From: Adiantum capillus-veneris
Lineage: Eukaryota > Streptophyta > Polypodiopsida > Polypodiales > Pteridaceae
Assembly: GCA_014529385.2 (NCBI GenBank)
Contig: CM043966.1
Span: 143,828,711-143,892,710, forward strand
Reading direction: 5' to 3'
Length of the DNA stretch: 64,000 nucleotides
The number at the start of each line of letters is the position of its first letter. The stretch's first letter is position 1. Shown one piece after another: positions 11,390 through 22,577 of the stretch. Under the pieces are notes generated by a model. That model ran no database searches. It was given only the letters and a program-made list of their open reading frames with translations, and had not been told where the DNA came from. A program made the translations under genes and the position numbers.

Positions 11390-13640
11390 ATCACCATCCT
11401 ATCCAAGTTTTGCAAGGTAGGTGCAATGGTTGGTGTCTCCTAAATCCTCCAATTCACAATTTTCAACAAAGTGTGTGAGAAAGGTAGATCTTAGATCCGC
11501 CACCTACCCATTCCAGCCAATTCTCAAAGGTGGTTGCAACCAAATCCACCACTTGGCCATTCTAACAAGGTCTTGCAAGGTGGATGTAATGCTTGGTTTC
11601 TCCTACATCTACCAACTCCCTATTCTAAACAAAGTGTGTGCAATATGTAGACCTTAGATCCACCACATAGCCATTCTAACCATGTTTTGAAGGTGGTTGC
11701 AAAATGAAGATCCACCACTTGGCTATTCTAACCAAATCTTGCAAGGTAGATGGAATGGTTGGTTTCTCCTACGTCCATTAACTTCCCATTTTAAACAACG
11801 CGTGTGCAATATATATACCTTATATTCACCACTTGGCCATTCTAACCAAGTATTGGTAAGTGGGTGCATGATCCACCACTTGGCCATTCGAACCATGTCT
11901 TAGAGCTAGGTGCATTCAACACTTGGCCATCATAACACTTATAGTTTTACACATTTTTTTTTGGGGATGAGTAGACCCTAGATCCACCACTTGGCCATTT
12001 AGACTAAGATTTGGAAAGTAGGCGCAACAAAGATCCACCACGTGATCATTACAACCAAGGCTCGAAATGTGGACATTTCAAATAAAGTGTGTGAAATAGG
12101 TTAGGTTGGCCTTAGATTCCCCAATGGGCCATTCTAGCCAAGTCCTAGAAGGTGAGTGCATCCAAGATCCAACCCTTGGCCATTCTAGCCAAGTTTTGGA
12201 AGGCGGGTGCAATGGTTGGTGTCTCCAATCCACCAGTTTACAAGTTTCAACAAAGTGTATGAGAAAGGTAGTCTACCTTAGATCCACCACTTAGCCATTC
12301 TAGCTAATTCTTGAAGGTGGTTGCATCCAAAATCCACCACTTGGCTATTTTAACCAGGTCTTGCAAGGTGGTACCTAGCCATTATAACCAAGTTTTAAAG
12401 GTGGTTGCAATTAAGATCCACGACTTGGCCATTCTAACCAAACCTTGCAAGGTGGAAGAAATGGTTGGTTTCTCCTACATCTACCAACTTACCATTTTAA
12501 ACAAAGTGTGGGCAATATGTAGACCTTAGATCCACCACCTGGCCATTCTAACCAAGTTTTAAAGGTGGCTACAATTAAGATCCACCACTTGACCATTCTA
12601 ATCAAATATTGCAAGATGGATGTAATGGTTTGTTTCTATTACATCCACCATCTATCAATTTTAAATAGTGTTTGTAGAAAACATACTAGACCGTACATCC
12701 ACCACTTAGCCATTCTAACCATGTCTTAAGTGCATTCAACACTTGGCCATCATAACTCTTCTAATATTACACAAAAAATTGGCAAGAGTAGAATCTAGAT
12801 CTACCACTTGACCATTCTAAACTTGAAATTTCAAATAAAGTGTGTGAAAAAGGTAGGTCTTATATCCATCACTTAGTCATTCTAAGAAAGTCCTAGAAGG
12901 TGGTGCATGCAAGCTCCAACACTTGGCCATTCTAAACAAGTTCTGGAAAGTGGATGCAATGGTGGATGTCCCCTAAATCTATAAGCTTCCACCTTCAAAA
13001 CAAGTATGTGGGATAGGTAGCCCTTAGATCCACCACATAGCTATCTAACCAAGTCTTGAATGTAGTTGTATCCAAGATTCACCACCTAGACATTGTAACC
13101 AAGTCTTGCAAGGTGGCTGCAATGGTTGATTTCTCCTACATCCAACACCTTGCAGTTTTAAACAAAATATGTGGTCTAGGTAAGCAAGAGATGGAACCTG
13201 AGATCCACCACTTGTTCATTCTCACCAAGTCTTGTGAAGGTGGATGCATCCAACATCCACCACTCACCAATGCTAACTAAGTCTTGGGAGGTGGGTGCAT
13301 CCAAGATCCACCACTTAGCCATTCTAATGATGTCTTGAAGATGGGTGCATTAAAGGTCCATCACTTGGCCATTTTAACCAATTCTTGAAATGTGGATGCA
13401 TTCTTGACACTTCAAATAAAGTGTTCAAAAAATGTACATCCTAGATCCACCACTTGACCATTCTAGCCAGGTATTGAAAGGTAGATGCAGTCGTTGGTGT
13501 CTTCTATATCCACCACCTTCCAATTTTAATTAAAGTATGTGGGATAGATAGACCCTAGATCCACCACTTGGCCATTCTAACCAAGTGTTGGAAGGTAGAT
13601 GCAATGGTTGGTGTCTCCTAGATCCACCTCATTTAAATTT
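11390..13640 (-). repeat. Satellite array B (inverted copy of array A)
   Basis: The recurrent core is 'atccaccacttggccattct' followed by 'aaccaag', with 'cttagatccaccac' and 'tggttggtttctcctacatc' blocks in the same order as array A but reverse-complemented. A longer period is suggested by the phrase 'ttcaaataaagtgt', seen near 12069, 12825 and 13410. Divergence between neighbouring units is high, so this is not a freshly amplified array. The final 200 bp (13640-13810) pass into another AT-rich repeat of the 'aatttaaa...ttcttgc' type. Confidence 0.88.
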
Positions 13641-13809
13641 ATGACAAAGTGACTTCAAACTTTCCCACACAAATTCAAAGTTTCCCCTTCAATTTGAATT
13701 TTCTTGCCGGAATTCATATTAACATGCTCCAATTTAAATTTTCTTGCTCAAATTTTTCTTGCTTGAATTCAAAATTTCTCACCTAAATTTAAAGTTTCTT
13801 GCACACCTC

Positions 13810-15354
13810 AAACCCAAGATCCACCACTTGTCCAACCTTGACATATTAATCACTTGTGAAGAAAAAATATGAGACCATGCTTTATGGAGATGTTACAACA
13901 TGAAAGCAAGGTCCACCACTTGTCGAGTCTCAATTTCAACCCAAACCTCAACCCTAAAACCTAGGGCCAACTAGCAGCCTAGGGGAAATTAATATGATAC
14001 CTGGTATTTCTTTATGTTTAGATCTTTTATCATTTTATCCCACTAGGTCTTTGTCAGTAAGCTATAATATCTTTACCGAGACAGAAAAATAAAAGTCACA
14101 ATTTGAGATGCATTGGATAGAAAGAAGCCAAACAATACCAAAGCAAACCTTAGTGCAGGAATCAACCTCACCAAAACTCACAAGTAAGTCTACTCAAACT
14201 TACACTATCGTGTACATTCTTGGTTTAACCTATAAGTATGTACATAGAACCTTTACGCAGGAAAAATAATCACACGGTCACTCATACATCTATACATATA
14301 ATAAATGAATATTATTAACACAATGGATGTACCTACACAAGAAGGATAGAAAGAGCCATAATTAAAAAGTTTAGATTCCGTCTGAATGTTTGTATGAGAG
14401 AGAAAGAGTATTTATTTGATTATGTGTGTTTATGTGTCTGTGTGGGTGTGCATGTGGATGAAGATAATATTGAGAGGAAGAGAGGATGTGTGGGTTGTGT
14501 GTGTGTGTGTGTAAAAGGAATTCTGAATCGCCTCTATGTTTGCCAAATCGCCTTTGTAATGCTAAATCACCTTTGTTCTATGGATAGCCGTTTTTCTATT
14601 GCTTCACCTATGTTATGCGAGTCGTCTTTGTTCTACTATCTTGATAATTTTTTTGCTTTGTTATTTTTCATTATCTTCTTACACTAGGTTATATCAAAAG
14701 CTATAATGATTGCTTTTTTTACTTTAAGAACAACGTTAAAATTTGAAAGATTTTCTTTCAAATTAGGGGCATTTCCCCAAGAACCCTACTGGGGGCATTG
14801 CCCCCGAACCCCATTGGGGGGGGTCGTTGCCCCCGGACCCCAAGGACATTGACTCAAGACCCGGATCGAGGATGTTATGTCTAAATCCCCATGGGCCCAT
14901 CATTGAGGGTGCTGAACATGGAGATTTGAATTTTTCAATCGATGATAAGTTCTAGGATGGGTGGGACTATGTTGAAGTTAAGTCACATTTAGGTTTCAAG
15001 ATGGACCACTTGGCCACATGCGCAATAAAGATTCAATTGAATCTTAGAGATAAGAAATATAATAGGATAGGTTTCAATATGAAACATAGAAAGATGCAAT
15101 GTCCACCATTTGTGCAAGCTAGTCATAGAGAGTGGATGAAAAAAAGTTAGAAACACTCTATGGCCACAAGATCCTATCTTATCTCAGATATACCATCTCT
15201 GCTATCATGGATTTATTGCTCTCAAGATCTTCCATATGCCCAACCTATAGTCCATGCCACAAGGTCCCATATTTGAGTTATACATGGAAAATTGATGAAA
15301 GGTCAAAAGGCTAAGCTCAGATGAAGTACATAAATCCACAATGTTCATTATTGA
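13810..15354. other. Mixed spacer with isolated satellite-C units and a GC-rich palindromic patch
   Basis: Isolated 'tccaccacttgtc' units occur near 13820, 13912 and 15100. Between them is non-repetitive AT-rich DNA with a GT-rich tract (14420-14515) and the phrase 'aatcgcctttgt' repeated near 14545-14575. At 14765-14845 is a patch of mirrored G/C runs of the type GGGGGCATTGCCCCC. The ORF at 14394-14687 is driven by the GT tract and I do not believe it. No gene is supported. Confidence 0.5.
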
Positions 15355-16575
15355 AGAAACATCCACCACTTGTCTAAGTTAAGCTTTTTTGAATCATATA
15401 GGATCGTAAGGTCCACCACTAGTCCAATCTATTCTCTATTGGATCATATAGAGCCATAAGGTGGACCATTTTTCCAAGATATGATCCGCACCATAAGGTC
15501 CACCACTTTTCCAAGAATAACTTAATTGCAGTGTAAAGAGCCACAACATCCACCACTTGTCTCTAAGCTAAGCTATTTTGAATCACAGAGGGCCATAAGG
15601 CCAACCATTAGTCCAATGTATACTTGATCAAAACTTAGAGAGCCATTAGATCCACCACGTGTCCAATATATGTTTGATTCAAAAATACAAGACCATAAGG
15701 TCCACTAATCATCCAAGATATGCTCCATTCAACCATAGAGGACCATAGGGTCCACCACTTGTTCAATCTATGTTCTATTGAAGCATAAGGATCCATAACA
15801 TCCACCAAGCTATGCTCCATTTAACCATAAAGAGAGAAAAGGTCCACCACTTGTTCAAGCTAAGCTCCATTCCAGCATAGAGATCCACAAGGTGCACCAC
15901 TTATCTAATCTATACTTTGTTGAAACATAGAGAGCTATAATGCCCACCGCTTGTCCATCTATGCTCCATTCAAGTATAAAGAACCATAAGGTCCACCGCT
16001 TGTCCAATCTATACTCCATTCAAGCATAGAGAACCATAAGGTCCATCGCTTGTCTAGTCTATGCTCCATTCAAGCCCTTAAAGTCCACCACTTATTCAAT
16101 CTATGATCTATTGAATCATAGAGAGCCATAGTGTCCACCACTTTCCTCCATTAAAGCATTGATAACCACAAGGTCCACCACTTGTCCAATGTAGCTAATT
16201 TTAAGCATAGCAATCCATAAGGTCTACCAATTTTTCAAGCTATGCTCCATTCAAGCATACAAGTCCACAAGGTCCACCTCTTGTCCAAATTGTGCTCTAT
16301 TGAAGCATAGAGACCCATAAGGTCCACCACTTGTCCAAGATATACTCCATCCAAGCATATATATCCACAAGGTCCACCACTTGTTGTAGTTGAGCTCTAT
16401 TTGAGCATAGATAGCCACAAGGTCAACCACTTGTCCAAGCTAAGCTCCATTGAAGCATAGAGGGTCATAATATCTGTCGCCCACTACTTGTGCAAGTTAT
16501 TCTCAATTGAAGCATAAAGAGCCATAAGGTCCACCACTTGTCCAAACTAAGCTATATTCAAGCATACAAATAGAG
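15355..16575 (+). repeat. Satellite array C, ~50-bp unit
   Basis: Roughly two dozen tandem units of about 50 bp have the consensus parts 'aaggtccaccacttgtccaa', 'gctatgctccattcaagcat' and 'agagaaccata'. Consecutive units start, for example, near 16278, 16321 and 16371. The unit shares the 11-mer TCCACCACTTG with array B in the same orientation, but the remainder of the unit differs. Confidence 0.9.
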
Positions 16576-17014
16576 ATAGATACATTGTATGGCCATCATA
16601 TCTCCAATACATCATCTTTAATATCAATCATTTATTTCTCTCAAGCTCCAATATATGCCCAACCATAAGTATCATGGATTATTCTCCCAACCATTACATG
16701 CCCAACCACACCTTTTCTTCAACCTAAAGTATTATGGATTATTTAGAAGCAACCGACACCACTTGTCTAACCTATACTGCATTGTAATACGTAAATTGTG
16801 GTTCTAGATTTTGACTTTTTTAACATTATTTTGTATGTAATTTTGACAAGATTTCTACTTGATCTCGGAATTAACAATTGAATCTTTTCATTTATCGGAT
16901 GGACTTTCATTTTGGGGAGAAAATGCACATGATATTTGACAATGAAGTTGTTGGTGTTGGTTGTCTGTGTAGAACCGATGAAGATTCCACTTGTGGTAGT
17001 ATACAGATAGTCCA
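16576..17014. other. No gene supported; array-C flank
   Basis: AT-rich sequence with two overlapping minus-strand ORFs (16767-17137) that lack recognisable motifs. The first 100 bp contain 'ctccaatatatgcccaacc'-type repeats related to the satellite flank seen near 15230. Confidence 0.4.
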
Positions 17015-17319
17015 ATGAAATGTATCCATACTAGTGGTGGAATGCTTCAAGGATGCGGTCCTTCCTTTTCCTACAATGGATACTACTTCCGTCCAAGGCT
17101 CACTTTGGAGTGCCATTTGGTGGGGCCAACGGTTCAAATACAGTCTACCATAGTGAATGCCAACTTACCTGAACCAAGGCAAAGCTATAATGGTGATAAG
17201 GAAGAGGATCATGCGGATGCACAAGCTACAAATTCAATATCACAATAACAAGTTACAATGGTGATGAGGAAGAGGATAATGTGGATGCACAAGCTACAGA
17301 TGCACTACCAATAACGAGC
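17015..17319 (+). pseudogene. Coding-like fragment with a duplicated acidic segment
   Basis: An ORF starting at 17015 ends in SYNGDKEEDHADAQATNSIS and stops at 17248. Immediately after, in a shifted frame, the segment is repeated as SYNGDEEEDNVDAQATDALP. The DNA unit is about 66-70 bp (about 17182-17250 and 17250-17318). The second copy runs straight into the foldback element at 17320. It may be the 5' part of the DUF7869-like gene that resumes at 17.8 kb, which would mean the foldback split that gene. This is inference from order and strand only. Confidence 0.4.
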
Positions 17320-17775
17320 CTCATTAGGGAAAATTTGGACTCACAAAGGGGCCTTATAAGGAGTTTGACTTCCTCTCTCATGTCCAAAATGGGCGTGCGG
17401 TAATTTTTTTGCAAATCAACTCTAAACTTGGCGAAGATTTGACAGTTAGAATCTACTCTTCAAGCTCTTTCTATTGATATATAGCATGCCACGAGATTCC
17501 TCATATTTTGAAAGATTCTATTTTTTATTCTCTTGTGATGTGACCACTCTGTCTAGAATCTAGAGAATAAAAAATAGAATCTTTCAAGATATGAGGAATC
17601 TCGTGGCGTGCTATATATCAATAGAAAGAGCTTGAAGAGTAGATTCTGATTGCCAAATCTCCGCCAAGTTTAGAGCTAATTTGCAAAAATTTTACCGCAC
17701 GCCCGTTTTGGACATGAGAGAGGAAGTCAAACTCCTTATAAGGCCCCTTTGTGAGTCCAAATTTTCCCTAATGAG
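17320..17775. mobile_element. 456-bp foldback element with ~213-bp arms
   Basis: The left arm (17320-17532) and right arm (17562-17775) are reverse complements at roughly 95% identity by eye, separated by a 29-bp spacer. The ends are CTCATTAGGGAAAATTTGG and its mirror. No clear target-site duplication flanks it. It has no coding capacity and fits a foldback-type MITE. Transcribed from either strand it would form a long hairpin suitable for small-RNA processing. Confidence 0.9.
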
Positions 17776-17779
17776 AGTT

Positions 17780-19028
17780 TAAAACATTGATACGAGAATC
17801 TTGGAAAAATCAGAGGGTTCTTTTAAAGGATGAGACAAGGATGCACATTATCACTGAGGGAACCATTATTATATGTATGATCATGATTATGTCAACTTCC
17901 AGGAGCTTGGTCTTGATTGTGTGGATATGGCCATTGAAAGAGAAAATACAAACAATGAGAATGTGGTTGAAGTGGGTAGCATTACGTTAGTGAAATGGCC
18001 TATCAAACAGACAACAATGTTGGATGGGAGCCCATTGCAATGCTTTGTTCCTATTGATGGAATGAATACTCGATGTGAAGATGTATTTTTTGATGAGGAC
18101 AATGCTCAAATAAGTTGTGAGGGTAATGCAGTTCAATGTTCAAGGAAGAGACAATACATCAATAGGATGCAAGAGAAAAAAGCACAACCAACTTCTAGTT
18201 TTTATCTATCAATTGAATCGTTTCAAAGGGTTTCATATATTGATTGTCGTGCATTTTTTTTTTGTCAGTATGAAGATAATGATATGGTGTTAAAGTTAAA
18301 AAAGAATTTTGGGGAGAATCTCAGAAGACACAAACAAGATATGGTTATGGTATTCTCTTCATATGCTACCAAAAAGATGAGAAGGTGCAGTACCAATTCA
18401 AGATAAATGGGACTATTATTTGTTGTAGGGCATGTTATGAGATACATGGAATACCAAAGACATCGTTTTAGTGCTACAAGGAAAACTTTGAGAACGGTGT
18501 GTGTCAATATGTGCATGGAAACACATGTACACTGAGAAGAGGACTTCAACATACTAGCTACTTAGCAAGAGAATTGCTCAATGAATTTGTGCATAACAAC
18601 TATGAGAAGATGCCACATAGAAGTAGAAAATGTTGGATGGTTCAAGGGAGACTCAATTGGTAATTCCATCAACTTACAAACAAGTGGATATTTTAAGTGA
18701 AATCAACATGACACTTGAACAAATGTTGTATGAGAAGAAGATTTCCAAGTATTCTTTTGGTAGAATTTGGAACAAAGAGTACCCACATGTCACCATAACA
18801 AAGATAAGTGAATTCTCTAAGTGCAATATTTGTAGTTCAATCAAAGCAAGATTGGAAGCCAAACCTAACCTTGAAGAAAGAGATCTCCTCTTGAGGGAGA
18901 GAGAAGCTCACATGGCACAATAGAAGAATTACAGAAGCCTATACAATGCATGGCGCACATTTTCAAAAACTCAAAGAAATAAATATTTATGGGGTGTATG
19001 CAAGATAGACCGTATCCACTTCCCATAG
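17780..19028 (+). pseudogene. DUF7869-type transposon-like protein, N-terminal half
   Basis: The main open piece, 17873-18406 (177 residues), contains LVKWPIKQTTMLDGSPLQCF and VSYIDCRAFFFCQYEDNDMV. A shifted frame continues it with YQFKINGTIICCRACYEIHG, a stop, CYKENFENGVCQYVHG and YLARELLNEFVHNNYEKMP. Another shift leads to 18630-18923 with FSKCNICSSIKARLEAKPNL and LLLREREAHMAQ, then a TAG and NYRSLYNAWRTFSKTQR. The 'F-x-K-C-x-x-C ... R-x-x-H' block followed by a Y-rich helix is what I associate with the part upstream of the DUF7869 domain. The catalytic half is absent here; a similar C-terminal half lies at 1-1104, but the two are not one gene. Confidence 0.55.
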
Positions 19029-19570
19029 TCCGCACCCAACCGTGACATCCATGGCGCGACTAACTTGTCGAGGTTCACTTGCTCCCGAAGCACAAGATTA
19101 CGATGCGTGGTACACAACTAGAACTCACTAAGTTACTGCTTGGCAATGCCACCTAACTCACATATTGACGTGGTCCTTCCACACATATGTCCACGCGGCA
19201 TTGCCATGTAACTCTGCAAGTTACGTGGCATGTGGACTCGACACCTCGTCAACTTTGCCACATACCTCACCGAGTTATGTGGCATTGCCAAGCTGTAACG
19301 TCACATACCTCGATGAGTAACGTGGTGTTACTTATTGGAAATTCCATGTAACTCGCTGAGTTACGTGGCAAAGCTCAAGTTACTTTCCACGTAATTCATC
19401 ATGGGTACGTGGCATTCTTGAGGACTTGTCCAGTGTTCATGCCATGTAACTGGGCAAGTTATGTGGTAGCCACATAACTCCCTGAGTTCTCATGGATACA
19501 TTTTTGATATTAGCTGGTTACGTGGCATGCCATGTAACTTGACGAGTTCATAAAATAAAAAGAAAAAAAA
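19029..19570. repeat. Cluster of imperfect palindromes around ACGTGGCA
   Basis: The phrase GAGTTACGTGGCA or a close variant recurs at least five times on the plus strand, alternating with its mirror TGCCATGTAACTC, so that many pairs form short stems such as 'gccatgtaactcgctgagtt' plus 'acgtggca' near 19344. The irregular spacing is not that of a simple satellite. ACGTGGC is the core of plant G-box and ABA-response elements, but no gene start is visible near it. Confidence 0.7.
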
Positions 19571-20399
19571 ACTCCATTTTAAAAGGTTATTTCAAAACTC
19601 GAGCTCGAGCTCAAAGGCTCGTACAAAATACCCTAGAACATATGTAATGGCAAGACTCTTGCTTGGCCATGAATATCGATGTGGAGTCCGCGGGGTAGAT
19701 CTATTCAAGTTGGAGAACAATCACCCAAGGAATTCCAACATTTGGGTCTTACCCAAGATTTGAGAATGACTCTTAGCCAACGTGGGTGACTCCTAGCCCT
19801 TTGGCAACTAGTGTTCAATCAATGAACTGATGAAGACTAACTTGGATGGCGTCTTGCCGAATTTCTAGCTGAGAGTTAGAGCAACTTGGCTCAGGCCGAC
19901 TCAATAGCAAAATGTATTTCATAATCTTATTCAGAAGATTTGCATTATTCCCTTTGAAACAAATTAGGAAAGATAGAGATAGAGAGACAGCATGCTAGGG
20001 TGAGGAACATTTTGTAAGTTACGACCTTGTATATGCTGTGCCCATGCTCATGTGCATCTTATGCCAAGAGTGAAACTTTTCTTATAAGCTTGCAACAATC
20101 TATCATGATGACGCTCTCATCAAGAGAGGTAATTGAAATCATATCGGGACTATCCTACTATGTAGGGGACTAGGAGAACTTAAATATGGCACTTTGCCTA
20201 TGAAGTAAGGCCTAAATTTAGGTTCCTTTAGTGTTGGTATGCGATGACAACAACCAAAAAGAAAATTATGGGAAACAATTCAGAACTAATATTGTCCTTG
20301 ATAGAGTGACTATGTGAGAACGGAAGCATACTTTATACCACCTAGGTAGCATGCCTTGCATACAAACGTGGAAGCCCGTGGTACCACGACAATCATAAA
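19571..20399. other. No gene recognised
   Basis: Mixed-composition spacer without ORFs above background and without recognisable repeat units. Confidence 0.45.
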
Positions 20400-21456
20400 C
20401 GTAAAAGTTAACACCATAAGTGCCTTGCACTGGTTGGACTGGTGGGGATTTGGTGAGATGATATCCTGATTAATGTAGGTGCCGCAAACTTGGTTGCCAC
20501 TGCTCTTGACACCAAGTCAATCATAGCACGAATTAGAAGCGTTGCTTCACGTGAAATTGGCCAAGCATTTGGCTGTGCACAACAAACATACTGTCCAAAG
20601 GAAATGCAAAACGTAAAATTGTGGGACATGTGTATCATATACACCCTAATGCAATGATCTTGTATGCATCTCATAAAGCTGACGGTTGATCGTATAAGCC
20701 GAGATTATGTAACTGGTCTTGCCAAAAATTACTATACTAGAAAAGAAATTGGGGCATAACACTACCCAATTTAAAAAACGTACAATACTCTAAAAATCTA
20801 CATGATGAGAAAAAGTCTGAGCATAACATGTTCAAAAGACATATAACTACTGTGCCCTGCACCAAAACATGTCGAATCACGAACTCATGCATCATGCATA
20901 TGTTGTTGTACATGTGGACACTGCTTTTTTTGATGTGTTCCTAAGAAATAAAAGAATAATTCTTGACCCTTTGCCCATTGAAAATCGGATTGTGATATTC
21001 GCTTCCTGACCACGTTGGTCATGACCAAAGCTGTATCTACAACCGACTTCTCTTGTGCCTGTTGGACCTCTTTGGTCATAACTGGTGGGCAGACAACCTC
21101 TTGGGTTGCCAACAAATGAGAAGCTGATTCTGGTATCATATTGTGAATTAATCATGTGAGATTTTCCACTTGCGTAGCCAATATCTGGACCCGTACATCT
21201 AGCTTGCAAAATAGGGCATCAAAAGTTTGTCAGTCCTGTCGAGTGACAAACTTTGTGGCATCTGACAAGTTACTATCATCCTCCAGAATATCAAACACAC
21301 TCTGAGGAGGAGGTGGAGATACTCACGGAGAGAAATATAGACTTCCTCGGTATGCATCATCCATACCTGTTGCCATGTGGGTACCCTCTGTGAGAGCATC
21401 TGGCCATGCAGCATCCAGAGGTGGAGCAAACTCCAAGTATTCGAAGTCAAACACGT
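20400..21456 (-). pseudogene. 3' part of a minus-strand gene split by the gypsy element
   Basis: Immediately left of the gypsy insertion the minus strand reads VFDFEYLEFAPPLDAAWPDA and LTEGTHMATGMDDAYRG. After a stop it continues with PPPPQSVFDILEDDSNLSDA, LDVRVQILATQVENLT (a possible coiled coil) and MIPESASHLLATQEVV to about 20890. A further ORF (20674-20408) follows. At least three in-frame stops are present between 21330 and 21130. The 5' part lies on the other side of the insertion (28904-29052). I do not recognise the family. The helical, charged middle would suit a transposase-accessory or Gag-like protein. Confidence 0.5.
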
Positions 21457-22486
21457 TGTGACGTGTTTTTACGGAATGATGCAATCCACCCCAAAGACTT
21501 TGGAAAGGGTTTTTTAATGATTTTGGGTCCCTTATATGTGAATAAAGCATGCTTGTACAAAGTGTACAAAGGCGGTGTGTGCCAGCTGTCTCTACGCATG
21601 CGGGCCAAGTTGTGCGGGGTGCATAGTTTTGCTGTTTTTGTACATAGACGTGTTGAGACTTGAAAGAGTCACTTAGTACTTGAAAAATATGAACAAAACT
21701 GAGTTTTTATCAGCTTGAGGTCGTGAGTGAGTCGGGGATTTGACAGAGGAAGATCTAGCAGCAAGAAGCCCTGATTGCTGTGAGGGATAGAGGCGTTTGG
21801 GAGTAGAGCAGCCTGTCTTGCTAGTCGAGGGCCCGATGTGGTGAGTTGAGAGTGTGTCATTCCTCAATGGGCTGATGAAAGTGGGTGCTTAGCTCTGCAT
21901 ATTGACCTCTCTTCATCTTGTTTTGAGGTATGGTGGCTATGGCGTGTGCAGCTCCTTGTGGTGCAGTTAGTCGAGGGTAAACTATGTGCTGCAATGTCTT
22001 GCTTGTACATATATCAAAGGGCAAGGTTTCCCCCAAGTTTTCCATCACCTTTTCTGATTTTTTTTGCTGAACTTTGTGGATTTTCAAATTAAGCTTGATT
22101 TGAGTGGGTTTTGGTCAAGCTATGTGTATATATGGGAGCGCCTATGGAAGCCCTACTAGCACATGGAAGGGCGTTTGAAAAGAAGTGAAGCTCTTTGAGT
22201 TATGGTCAAAAGTGCAGAGATTTCCATGGTTTTTTTCTCACTTTTTTCCTTGATTTTATTGCTTCCTTGGTGTCTTTGATTGCAATGGAGTGTAGTGGGA
22301 GTTGTAGTGGTGTAGAGGGAAGCTAATAGGAGCTAGTCGAGGCTAGTCAAGGTTGAGTGTGTGTCAAATTGAGAAAATTAGTGAGAGAAGATCAGACCAT
22401 ATTATCTCAAGAGAGCTATACTCTTCATCCTCTTTTCTTGGTGTTGGTTTGAGGTGTTGTTGAGGCCAGGCCCCCAATCCTTCACA
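21457..22486 (+). repeat. 5' LTR of the Tat-like gypsy element
   Basis: The repeat begins TGTGACGTG and ends CCTTCACA, and the same 1030-bp sequence recurs at 27874-28903. A TATA-like GTATATATGG lies at 22126-22134, about 350 bp before the LTR end, and is the likely core promoter. ORFs read on the minus strand in the LTR (for example 21669-21867) recur in the other LTR and are shadows. Confidence 0.95.
22126..22134 (+). promoter_or_regulatory. TATA box in the 5' LTR
   Basis: GTATATATGG sits inside the LTR; the same element occurs in the 3' LTR at about 28541-28550. Assigned from motif and position only. Confidence 0.5.
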
Positions 22487-22491
22487 TAAAC

Positions 22492-22508
22492 TGGTGCCCC
22501 CACGGAGG
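22492..22508 (+). other. Primer-binding site of the gypsy element
   Basis: TGGTGCCCCCACGGAGG begins 5 bp after the LTR end. It is not the initiator-Met site (TGGTATCAGAG) used by the copia and chromovirus elements here. The priming tRNA cannot be named without a tRNA set. The internally deleted gypsy at 33.3 kb has a related TGGTGCC site. Confidence 0.6.
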
Positions 22509-22577
22509 AGAAGAGAATCCTTCTAACAGGGTTTTGATCTACAGATTGGCATCCATTTGAAGATCAACTCAAGGCCT

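Noticed and set aside
14394-14687. 97-residue plus-strand ORF
   Set aside because: It is created largely by a GT-rich tract and has no domain, homologous copy or regulatory context.
14765-14845. Organelle-derived insertion suggested by the GC-rich patch
   Set aside because: The patch is a short set of mirrored G/C runs with no organelle gene or extended similarity that I can see.
15355-16575. CRISPR-like array (regular repeats of about 50 bp)
   Set aside because: Units are contiguous and diverged along their whole length, with no constant repeat separated by unique spacers, and the context is a plant genome. It is a tandem satellite.
21669-22087. Minus-strand ORFs that recur at 28089-28464
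   Set aside because: They are shadow ORFs in the two LTR copies of the gypsy element. Recurrence reflects LTR duplication, not a gene family.
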